DNA of 15,665 nucleotides from assembly GCA_964469055.1 (NCBI GenBank), contig CAYXXN010000053.1, positions 1 to 15,665 on the forward strand, written 5' to 3'. The translations under genes and the position numbers were made by a program. This DNA is from CAYXXN01 sp964469055 (GTDB lineage: Bacteria > Acidobacteriota > Thermoanaerobaculia > Multivoradales > JAHEKO01). The notes beneath the pieces are model-generated. The model was not told where the DNA came from, made no database searches, and saw nothing but the letters and a program-made list of their open reading frames with translations. Positions 6,896 through 12,951 of this stretch are shown in pieces. The number at the start of each line of letters is the position of its first letter. Within the stretch, counting starts at the first letter, position 1.

Positions 6896-8460
6896 GCGAC
6901 CGCCCACGGCGCGAGCTGCGGTTGGGCAGCATCGCCGACGCCGTGGAGGCGCGGCTCGCCGGTTGGCGGCGAGCCCGCTTCGCGGAGCGCCTGGCCCGCC
7001 GTGACGCCACGCTCTGGTCGGCGGCGCCGCTCCCTGAGTTGGCCAACCGGCTGGGTTGGATCGATCTCGCCGTGCGCATGACCAGTGAAGTGGACTCGCT
7101 CACGGACTTCGCCGCGCAGGTGGCCGGCGAGGGCATCGAACGGATCTTGGTGCTGGGCATGGGAGGCTCGAGCCTGGCGCCCGAGGTCTTCCAGCGGACG
7201 CTGGGGAACGCGCCGAGCCATCCCCGCCTCGACGTCCTCGACAGCACTCACCCGGCTGCCGTCGCCGAGTGCCTGCGCGGGCATCCGCCCGAAGGGACGC
7301 TCTACGTGGTCTCGAGCAAGTCGGGAACGACCCTCGAGACCCTGTCGTTCTTCCGCACCTTCTGGGCCGAGGCGGCCGCGAGGTTGCGCGACCCGGGCTC
7401 GCGCTTCGTGGCGATCACCGATCCCGGCACGCCGCTCGCCGCCCTCGCCGCCGAGCGCGGTTTCCGGGGCACGTTCCTCGCGGACCCGGAGGTCGGCGGG
7501 CGGTTCAGCGCGCTGTCGCACTTCGGGCTTCTGCCCGCGGCCCTCATCGGGGTCGATCTCGATCGACTGCTGGCCGGTGCCGAGGGGGTCGCGGCCGATC
7601 TCGACGCACCACTGGCTCTGGGCGCGGCGATGGGGGAGCTCGCGGCGGCCGGACGCGACAAACTGACTCTGGGAACCGACTCGGCTCTGCACGGCTTGCC
7701 GGCTTGGCTCGAGCAGCTCGTCGCCGAGAGCCTTGGCAAGCGGGGCACGGGCGTGGTGCCGGTGGACGGCGAACCACCGCTGGAGGTCGCTGCCTACGGG
7801 CCGGACCGGTTCTTCGTCCGGCTCGAGATCCAGGAAGAGCCAGCAGCCGGCCCCCGGCTAGAGGCGCTGGCGGCCGCGGGTCATCCTACGGCCCGGCTCG
7901 CGCTCGGTGAACCCTACGCACTCGGCGCCGAGATGCTGCGCTGGGAAGTCGCGACGGCGGCCGCTGGGGTGGTGCTGGGCGTCAATCCCTTCGACCAGCC
8001 CGATGTCGAATCGGCCAAGCGGTTGGCGAGACGAGCGATGGCCGAGCCCACGAGCGGCCTGGAAGCGCCGGCGCTGCCGACCGACGACCTCGAAACCGTC
8101 GACCTCGACGCGCTACTGGGAGCCGCACGTCCCGGTGACTACGTGGCGATCCAGGCCTTTCTGGCTCCGACCGCGGCGACCCGCGAGCGGCTCGCCGGGC
8201 TCCGTCGCCGGCTCCTGGCGACAGGCTGCGCCACGATGGTCGGCTTCGGTCCCCGCTTCCTGCACTCCACGGGTCAGCTCCACAAGGGCGGCCCGGACAA
8301 CGGTCTCTTCGTGCAGCTCGTCGACGAGCCGGCGGCGGACCTACCAGTCCCCGAGACCGACTACGGCTACGCTCGCCTGATCGCCGCCCAGGCCCTGGGG
8401 GACGCCCAGGCCCTGGTCGAGCGCGGCCGGCGTTTGTTGCGACTGGAGCTCCGGTACTGA
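6892..8460 (+). CDS. pgi: Glucose-6-phosphate isomerase (Tal-Pgi type)
   Basis: This enzyme interconverts glucose-6-P and fructose-6-P in the cytoplasm. The 522-residue protein has two SIS sugar-isomerase halves. In the first are LVLGMGGSSLAPEVF (86-100), the phosphate-binding SSKSGTTLETLSFF (141-154) and GGRFSALSHFGLLPAA (202-217). The segment WLEQLVAESLGKRGTG (272-287) carries the conserved glutamate region. Near the C-terminus, FLHSTGQLHKGGPDNGLF (456-473) holds the H458, H464 and K465 region expected of the active site. The sequence resembles the isomerase half of bifunctional transaldolase/glucose-6-phosphate isomerases more than the longer E. coli Pgi. Here it is a separate protein whose ATG at 6892 overlaps the tal stop by 4 nt, implying coupled synthesis. 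No strong Shine-Dalgarno is visible, which fits coupling. The stop is 25 nt before the assembly gap. Confidence 0.95.
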   Translation: MSDRPRRELRLGSIADAVEARLAGWRRARFAERLARRDATLWSAAPLPELANRLGWIDLAVRMTSEVDSLTDFAAQVAGEGIERILVLGMGGSSLAPEVFQRTLGNAPSHPRLDVLDSTHPAAVAECLRGHPPEGTLYVVSSKSGTTLETLSFFRTFWAEAAARLRDPGSRFVAITDPGTPLAALAAERGFRGTFLADPEVGGRFSALSHFGLLPAALIGVDLDRLLAGAEGVAADLDAPLALGAAMGELAAAGRDKLTLGTDSALHGLPAWLEQLVAESLGKRGTGVVPVDGEPPLEVAAYGPDRFFVRLEIQEEPAAGPRLEALAAAGHPTARLALGEPYALGAEMLRWEVATAAAGVVLGVNPFDQPDVESAKRLARRAMAEPTSGLEAPALPTDDLETVDLDALLGAARPGDYVAIQAFLAPTAATRERLAGLRRRLLATGCATMVGFGPRFLHSTGQLHKGGPDNGLFVQLVDEPAADLPVPETDYGYARLIAAQALGDAQALVERGRRLLRLELRY

Positions 8461-8485
8461 CCTCCCGCCGAGTGCCTGGCCGGCC

Positions 8486-8585
8486 NNNNNNNNNNNNNNN
8501 NNNNNNNNNNNNNNNNNNNNNNNNNNNNNNNNNNNNNNNNNNNNNNNNNNNNNNNNNNNNNNNNNNNNNNNNNNNNNNNNNNNNN
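8486..8585. other. Assembly gap (100 N)
   Basis: Exactly 100 N characters separate the pgi 3' flank from the middle of the lactonase gene. A round 100 usually marks a gap of unknown length, so reading frames must not be carried across it. The missing part of the lactonase suggests that the true gap is about 300 bases. Confidence 0.98.
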
Positions 8586-9047
8586 GCGCTGGGCGCCCGC
8601 CGCACCGCGGCGATGTTGCGCGCGGCGCTCGGTGAGCGGGGCCGACCGGACCTCGTGCTGCTCGGACTGGGAGCCGACGGCCATTCGGCTTCGCTCTTTC
8701 CCGGGCAGGACTGGGTGGGCAACGGTTGGACGGTCGCCGCCCGCTCTCCCCGGTCCCCGCAGGAGCGGATCTCGCTCGCCCTGCCGCTGCTCGCCAGGGC
8801 GAGAACGCTGCTGCTCTTCGTCACCGGCGCCGACAAGGCCGCGGCTGTGGCGCGCGTCGCGGCCGGCGATGACCTGCCGGCGGCCCGGCTGCGACCGGGA
8901 CGGTACGTCTGGGTGTTGGACGCCGCTGCGGCCGCTACAATCGCGCCGCGATGTTCTCGGGCCGACCCGTCCGCCCCTCCTTCGCCGGCGCCGGACTCGG
9001 CGGACCCGTCGCCCCGGACGTCTGGGTCCTCCTCGGCGTCCTCCTGA
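8586..9047 (+). CDS. pgl: 6-phosphogluconolactonase (5' part lost in assembly gap)
   Basis: This enzyme hydrolyses 6-phosphoglucono-delta-lactone to 6-phosphogluconate in the oxidative pentose phosphate pathway. The visible 3' part holds the DevB/SOL-type signature DLVLLGLGADGHSASLFPG (coding about 8652-8708). It continues with RISLALPLLARARTLLLFV and TGADKAAAVARV, then LPAARLRPGRYVWVLDAAAA at about 8877-8936, where proteins of this family normally end. Only about 120 of the usual 220-250 residues are present, so the N-terminal half, including the start, lies in the gap. A GTG at 8472 could be the start, but frame continuity is unknowable. The frame stays open to a TGA at 9045-9047, adding about 35 Ser/Pro/Ala-rich residues that look like an out-of-frame reading of the next gene. 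It sits after pgi in a sugar-phosphate block. Confidence 0.9.
   Translation, partial: ALGARRTAAMLRAALGERGRPDLVLLGLGADGHSASLFPGQDWVGNGWTVAARSPRSPQERISLALPLLARARTLLLFVTGADKAAAVARVAAGDDLPAARLRPGRYVWVLDAAAAATIAPRCSRADPSAPPSPAPDSADPSPRTSGSSSASS
8936..8941 (+). promoter_or_regulatory. Candidate -10 box (TACAAT) before the rhomboid-like gene
   Basis: TACAAT stands out in a very GC-rich context, 9 nt before the ATG at 8951. A TTGGAC at 8916-8921 could be a -35 but is only 14 nt away, which is short. If the box is used, the transcript would have almost no leader. This is consistent with the absence of a Shine-Dalgarno sequence before 8951. Confidence 0.4.
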
Positions 9048-9724
9048 CCAGCTTCTCGCTGCAGTTCTTCGCCACCACCGCGTGGCTGCCGGCCCTGCTG
9101 CGACTGACGCCGGCGGTGACCGAGCGCGGCTGGCTCTGGCAGCTCGTTTCCTACCCCTTCGTCGGCACCGGCCAGCCGGGGTTCTGGTTCGTCCTCGAGC
9201 TGCTGATCCTCTTCTTGTTCGCTCGCGATGCCTGCTGGCGGCTCGGCCGAGCCCGGTTCTGGCGGCTATTGGTAGGCGTCGCGGCGGTCGCAGGTGCGGT
9301 GGCGACGATGGTGCAGCTCGCCTCGCCGGGCCCGGAGGGCACGCCACCCTTCGTCCTCATGCAGGGTCAACGCACGCTGGTGGCGATCCTGGTGGCGGCA
9401 TTCGCCACCCTCAACGCCGAGGCCACGATCTACCTCTTCTTCGTCCTGCCGATGCCCGCCCGCTGGTTCCTGGGACTGGAGGTGCTGTTCGCCTTCCTAG
9501 CGTTCCTGGGAACGCGCGACCTGGCGGGGTTCGTCGGTCTCGCGGTCGCCATCGGCGCCACCTGGTGGTGGCTCAGCCGCCGGCGCGGCGGTGGCCCGCG
9601 CCGCTGGCGCAAGCAGTGGGAGGAGCGGTGGCTGCGCTGGAGGCTGCGCCGGCTGCAGCGACGGCGGGGGCTGCGCGTGGTGAGAGGCGAGGGTGGGAGC
9701 GAGGGCGGGCCCTGGGTGCACTGA
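8951..9724 (+). CDS. Rhomboid-like membrane protein, probable pseudoprotease
   Basis: This 257-residue protein has about six membrane helices and the outline of a bacterial rhomboid. The N-terminal region PDVWVLLGVLLTSF (22-35) leads into helix 1. The L1-type segment WLWQLVSYPFVGTGQPGFWF (61-80) resembles the rhomboid 'WQLVTYxFLHG' but lacks its histidine/asparagine. The helix-4 counterpart VLMQGQRTLVAILVAAF (135-151) stands where GASGxxxGLLxAF is expected, so the catalytic serine is missing. FFVLPMPARWFLGLEVL (163-179) matches the usual 'P(V/M)KARW' loop. The helix-6 counterpart is GTRDLAGFVGLAVA (187-200), with Asp in place of the catalytic His. The C-terminus is a basic, Trp-rich tail (217-239). 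The ATG at 8951 overlaps the end of the lactonase frame by 97 nt; a later start is possible but would shorten helix 1. The fold assignment is from memory of family patterns. Confidence 0.72.
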   Translation: MFSGRPVRPSFAGAGLGGPVAPDVWVLLGVLLTSFSLQFFATTAWLPALLRLTPAVTERGWLWQLVSYPFVGTGQPGFWFVLELLILFLFARDACWRLGRARFWRLLVGVAAVAGAVATMVQLASPGPEGTPPFVLMQGQRTLVAILVAAFATLNAEATIYLFFVLPMPARWFLGLEVLFAFLAFLGTRDLAGFVGLAVAIGATWWWLSRRRGGGPRRWRKQWEERWLRWRLRRLQRRRGLRVVRGEGGSEGGPWVH

Positions 9725-9781
9725 AGGCAGCGCCCCGCCGCCTCCCAGCTCCCCGGCAGGAGACGCCGCGCCGCCCTTACG

Positions 9782-9798
9782 GAACGCTGGGGGCGTTC
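9782..9798. terminator. Small hairpin between convergent genes
   Basis: GAACGC (9782-9787), loop TGGGG, GCGTTC (9793-9798) forms a perfect 6-bp stem. It ends on the stop codon of the minus-strand gene and lies in the 72-nt convergent gap. There is no T-run on either side, so if it ends transcription it is weak or needs a factor. It could serve both directions. Confidence 0.3.
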
Positions 9799-10624
9799 AG
9801 GGCTTGCGGTTCGAGTTGACCCCTACTTGAGTCGTTTCACCTTCCCGCCCGACCACCAGCGTGAACGTGTGCTGCTGGTCGGCGGTCCAACCGAGGATCG
9901 TTCCGCTGGCCTGGCCGTCGGTGGTGAAGGTGCTCTTGCTGGTCTCGAAGCCCTGCTTCTTCAAGGCAGCGTCGTAGAAATCGAGCACCTGCTCGACGGC
10001 GTCGCTGGTCGTGAAGGTGAAAAAATCGTTTCGCGTTTCGCCCGTGCGTGTCGTGTAGTTGACGGCCAGCTCGGAGGCTCCGGCGTAGCGGGGGAACCAG
10101 TCGAGACCGGCGTCGGGCGCGCCGCCGGCGGTGAGCGTGGCCTGGGTCTCGCCCGAGCCGTCCTGGATCGTCACGACGCCGCCGTCCCCGTCGATCTGCG
10201 AGGCGTCGATCGTCACCTCCTTGCCGTCCGCCTCGATCTTCAGGGTGCCGCCCTGCTCGGTGGGGGAGGCATCGATCGTCACCTCCTCACCGTCGGCCTC
10301 GAAGCGGAACTGACCCTGTGAGATCTGCGACCAATCGACGGTCACCTCGTTGCCCGTCGCCTTCTCGCGGATGGTCATGGTCTTCGCGCCCTCGTCGACC
10401 GACACCAGCTCCAGCTCGGGGTTCATCTGGACGGCCAGCTCGGCGGTGGCCCGCACCGGGTCTTGCTCGAAGTCCTCGACGACGCCCTTGACCTTCTTGC
10501 CGACGAACCACGCGCCGCCGACGAAGACGGCGCCGGCCACGACGAGGAAGCCGAGGCAGCCGATGATGACCCAGCCGAGGACGCCCATCTTCTTCTTCGG
10601 CGGTGGGGGATTGACGGGTTCCAT
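9797..10624 (-). CDS. Membrane-anchored protein with tandem beta repeats, unknown function
   Basis: I do not recognise a named function. The 275 residues start with a Pro/Lys cap (PPPPKKK, 6-12), then a single membrane helix at about 14-42. A short helical stretch follows, and then NPELELVSVDEGAKTMTIRE (68-87), a pattern I associate with uncharacterised membrane proteins of several Gram-negative phyla. Residues 83-170 hold about four degenerate repeats of roughly 22 residues (83-104, 105-126, 127-149, 150-170), each centred on a strand-turn-strand such as FEADGEEVTIDAS or IEADGKEVTIDAS. The C-terminal part (about 176-275) looks like a compact alpha/beta domain including TSDAVEQVLDFYDAALKKQGF. 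The ATG at 10624 has GAGGAG (10632-10637) 7 nt upstream. It lies 23 nt after the S1 protein gene, so the two are probably one operon. The bulk is likely periplasmic. Confidence 0.85.
   Translation of the reverse strand: MEPVNPPPPKKKMGVLGWVIIGCLGFLVVAGAVFVGGAWFVGKKVKGVVEDFEQDPVRATAELAVQMNPELELVSVDEGAKTMTIREKATGNEVTVDWSQISQGQFRFEADGEEVTIDASPTEQGGTLKIEADGKEVTIDASQIDGDGGVVTIQDGSGETQATLTAGGAPDAGLDWFPRYAGASELAVNYTTRTGETRNDFFTFTTSDAVEQVLDFYDAALKKQGFETSKSTFTTDGQASGTILGWTADQQHTFTLVVGREGETTQVGVNSNRKP
10200..10302 (-). repeat. Two direct DNA repeats of 37 bp, 66 bp apart, inside the beta-repeat gene
   Basis: Bases 10200-10236 and 10266-10302 match at 33 of 37 positions and start 66 bp (22 codons) apart. 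They encode the two most alike protein units (EADGxEVTIDAS). The flanking units at 83-104 and 150-170 of the protein are more diverged. This indicates growth of the gene by duplication of a 66-bp unit. Confidence 0.85.
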
Positions 10625-10647
10625 GCGGTTGCTCCTCGTGGAAAGCG

Positions 10648-11595
10648 TTAGGTGGTCTTGCGCAGCTTCGCGAACGCCGCGGCAATGGCGTTCAAGCCCG
10701 TGCCCTTGTCCTGATGGCGCTGGAAGTCCTTGACGTCGCGGTGCGAGCCTTCGGCCCCGGTGCCCTCGATCCCCAAGGAGATGCGGCGTCGCTTGGGATC
10801 GATCGCCGTCACCTGGACGGCGAGCTCCTTGCCGGCAGGAAACGCCCTCGCCGCCGAGCTGTCGCGAGGCACCTCCATCTTGGAAGTGGGCAGCAGGCCC
10901 GTTACTCCGGGCTCGAGCTCGATCACCGCGCCGAACTTTTCGTTGCGTTGCACACGGCCCTGCACGGTCGTGCCGACCCGATAGCGACTGGCGACGGCCC
11001 GCCAGGGATCCTCCTCGAGAGCGCGCAAGGACAGCGAGATCCGCTTCTTCTCGATCTTCAGGATCTTGACTCGGACGCTCTGCCCTTCCTTGACCACTTC
11101 TCGTGGATTCTCGACCCGACGGTGCGCCAGCTCGGAGACGTGGATCAACCCCTGCACGCCGGAGCCCAGCTCGACGAACGCGCCGAAGTCGGTCAGGGAT
11201 GCGATCGTTCCCTCGACGATGGCGCCGGCGGCGAGGTTGGACCGCACGTCTTCCCGCTCGCGGGACCGCTCGGCGCGCATCAAGGCGGCGCGCGAGAGCA
11301 CGATTCGCCGGCCGCCGTCCTCGATGCGCAGCACGCGGAACGGGAGGGTTTGTTCCATGTAGTCGGCCGGCCGGTGCGCCTTGGCGGTTTCCATCTCGGA
11401 TCGCGGGCAGAAGGCGGCCAAGCTGCCGAGGGCGACGTGGAACCCGCCCTTGTTCCAGCCGATCACCGTGCCCTCGACGCTCTCGCCTGCGTCCATCAGC
11501 TGCCGCAGGGCCGTCAGTTCGGGCCGCTCGGCGGCTGGGAGCTCAGCGGCCGGCGCAGGGGTCTCCACGGGCGTCGGCTCAGGGGCGCTGGGCAT
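10648..11595 (-). CDS. S1 RNA-binding domain protein (three S1 domains)
   Basis: This 315-residue protein, as called here, has three consecutive S1/OB domains and resembles part of ribosomal protein S1 or shorter S1-like proteins that bind RNA. Residue numbers below use the upstream TTG. S1-1 is about 40-105 (GESVEGTVIGWNKGGFHVAL). S1-2 is about 126-195 (GTIASLTDFGAFVELGSGVQ, then GLIHVSEL and KILKIEKKRISLSLRA). S1-3 is about 209-280 (GTTVQGRVQRNEKFGAVIEL). The second domain is closest to consensus; the first ends its signature with AAFCPRSE rather than a GLI(H/P) motif. An acidic, Pro-rich N-terminus precedes them, and a basic tail ends KLRKTT. I prefer the ATG at 11595; a TTG at 11604 adds three residues, and neither has a good Shine-Dalgarno. 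At 315-318 residues it is much shorter than six-domain RpsA, so it is not assigned as rpsA. Confidence 0.9.
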   Translation of the reverse strand: MPSAPEPTPVETPAPAAELPAAERPELTALRQLMDAGESVEGTVIGWNKGGFHVALGSLAAFCPRSEMETAKAHRPADYMEQTLPFRVLRIEDGGRRIVLSRAALMRAERSREREDVRSNLAAGAIVEGTIASLTDFGAFVELGSGVQGLIHVSELAHRRVENPREVVKEGQSVRVKILKIEKKRISLSLRALEEDPWRAVASRYRVGTTVQGRVQRNEKFGAVIELEPGVTGLLPTSKMEVPRDSSAARAFPAGKELAVQVTAIDPKRRRISLGIEGTGAEGSHRDVKDFQRHQDKGTGLNAIAAAFAKLRKTT

Positions 11596-11614
11596 CTCGC
11601 TCAAGGCTGCTACC

Positions 11615-11653
11615 GGGGCGGGGGGGCGGTGGGTTGGGACGGTGGGTGGAGGG
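11615..11653 (+). promoter_or_regulatory. Putative G-quadruplex motif upstream of the S1-domain gene
   Basis: Six G-tracts of three or more (11615-11618, 11620-11626, 11631-11633, 11636-11638, 11644-11646, 11651-11653) are separated by loops of 1-5 nt. This satisfies the usual G3+N1-7 rule with tracts to spare. It lies in the 66-nt gap between the glycosyltransferase stop and the S1-protein start. The G-rich strand is the template strand for that gene, so folding there could slow transcription. Confidence 0.6.
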
Positions 11654-11661
11654 CGTCTAGT

Positions 11662-12951
11662 CTAGCGCAACTCCGGCGACGCCTGCGGGGGTCCGGGCGG
11701 CAGCGCCGCGGCGGAACGGCGATGGCGCGGCCCCGTCCCCAGGACGTAGGCGGCCAACGCAGCGGGGGCGAAGGCCGGCAGCGCCGCGCCGGCCAGTTGC
11801 AGCAACAGGCCCCGATCGTAGATGCCGTGGGCCCCCTGGGCGAACTGGATCGCCGCGACGCCGAGCGAGACGAACACGCCTTCGTAGACGAGGCGACGCT
11901 CGCGCGAGCTCCGGCGGCCGTCCTGCCAGCGGTTCCAAGCTCGGTCGAGCGCCAGGACCTGGAGCGGCAAGGTGAGCAGCAAGCTGTGGCTCCAGACGAT
12001 GGGGGTCGCGGCGATCGCCGTCACGGCAGCGAGAATGGCGACGGCGGGCGGGGTCCATGGCCGGCGGCGACTCACCCAGATGGCGGCGACGAGCAGCGCC
12101 GCGGAGAGCGGGACGGCGTTGCTGTGCCAGCCCAGCAGGTAGGCGATCCGATGGGGTGAGACGGTGCGGATCAACTGTCGCGAGCTCGAGGCAGGTACCG
12201 ACAGCATGTCGCCCAGGTAGGGAAGCGGCAGGATCAGCAGCGCGGCGACCACTCCGGCCACTGCCACCGTCGCCAGGTGGCGTTGGCCACCCCCGGCCGC
12301 GCGGTGAGTGAGGAGGACGGCGAGGGCGCCGGGCGCGAGCGGCTTGACCGCCAGGCTCGTCCCGAGCAGCAGGCCGGCGACGAGCGGCGCGGCTGGCCAG
12401 ACGGTCAGGGCGATCGAGATCGCGCCGACCACCGTTGCGGACAAGTTGCTGAAGAGCAGGGTGAAGTGCACCGCGGGTGCGAACGCCAGGTAGAGGGCGC
12501 ACGCCAACCAGCGCCGCACGAGGCTCCACGGCAGCGGCAATAGGGCGATCCAGGCGGTCACCGCCACCCCGAGGAAATTGGAGGAGCGCAGTGCGATGAG
12601 GACCGGGACCAGGCCCCAGCGCTCCTGCCCCTCCGCCACGGCGACGGCGACGAGTGGAGGGTAGAGGTAGCCACCGTAGTATGGGGTTTTCCCGGCCGCC
12701 ACGCGCCGGGCGGCCTTCGTGTAGCTGATCTCGTCGTTGAGGATGTCGGGGAAGGTCAGGAGATGTCCGTAGCGCACCCCGAGCACGGCGAAGAGCAGGA
12801 CGACCGCCGCGACGTGTGCGAGCCAGCGGCGGCCCGCACCGCTGGACGCCGGCGCCCTCGGCGCGCGGCTCGGCTGCTCGTCGTCGGCCGGCGGGTGGCC
12901 CGGCGCCTGGCTCTCGCTCACGGTGTCGCGAGCCCGTAGAATACCTGCCAT
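11662..12951 (-). CDS. GT87/DUF2029-like polytopic membrane glycosyltransferase
   Basis: This protein has about ten membrane helices and resembles the GT-C fold family GT87 (DUF2029), whose members use polyprenyl-phosphate sugars such as mannose to build envelope glycans. It has 429 residues from the ATG at 12951 or 419 from the GTG at 12921. After a hydrophilic N-terminus and first helix comes the acidic loop DILNDEISYTKAARRVAAGK (69-88), then TPYYGGYLYPPL (89-100). The Asp/Glu loop followed by G-x-x-PY...YPP is the family mark. Later features are SLAVKPLAPGALAVLL near residue 210 and TPIVWSHSLLLTLPLQ near 310, which fit the family's 'KPxP' and 'SPxSWxH' regions. Donor and acceptor cannot be told from sequence. 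The ATG overlaps the divergent gene's ATG inside a CCATGG palindrome, so the GTG may be the true start. The next gene on this strand begins after a 66-nt gap. Confidence 0.8.
   Translation of the reverse strand: MAGILRARDTVSESQAPGHPPADDEQPSRAPRAPASSGAGRRWLAHVAAVVLLFAVLGVRYGHLLTFPDILNDEISYTKAARRVAAGKTPYYGGYLYPPLVAVAVAEGQERWGLVPVLIALRSSNFLGVAVTAWIALLPLPWSLVRRWLACALYLAFAPAVHFTLLFSNLSATVVGAISIALTVWPAAPLVAGLLLGTSLAVKPLAPGALAVLLTHRAAGGGQRHLATVAVAGVVAALLILPLPYLGDMLSVPASSSRQLIRTVSPHRIAYLLGWHSNAVPLSAALLVAAIWVSRRRPWTPPAVAILAAVTAIAATPIVWSHSLLLTLPLQVLALDRAWNRWQDGRRSSRERRLVYEGVFVSLGVAAIQFAQGAHGIYDRGLLLQLAGAALPAFAPAALAAYVLGTGPRHRRSAAALPPGPPQASPELR
12937..12942 (+). promoter_or_regulatory. Candidate -10 box (TAGAAT) for the small winged-helix-like gene
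   Basis: TAGAAT matches the -10 consensus at five of six positions and ends 7 nt before the ATG at 12950. No Shine-Dalgarno is present. Transcription starting at the usual distance would begin at or next to the ATG, giving a leaderless message. No good -35 is visible. Confidence 0.45.

Noticed and set aside
5423..6907. 494-codon open frame on the minus strand
   Set aside because: It is antisense to the end of ccmI and all of tal, both firmly identified; no recognisable motif in its translation.
8472..8585. GTG at 8472 as the start of the lactonase reading through the N run
   Set aside because: The gap length is unknown, so the frame cannot be carried across it; the GTG also lacks a Shine-Dalgarno.
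10648..11595. Calling the S1-domain gene rpsA
   Set aside because: Only three S1 domains and about 315 residues, with a divergent first domain; full RpsA usually has four to six, so the symbol is not justified.
10714..12159. 481-codon open frame on the plus strand
   Set aside because: Antisense to the S1-domain gene and part of the glycosyltransferase gene; low-complexity Gly/Arg/Asp sequence.
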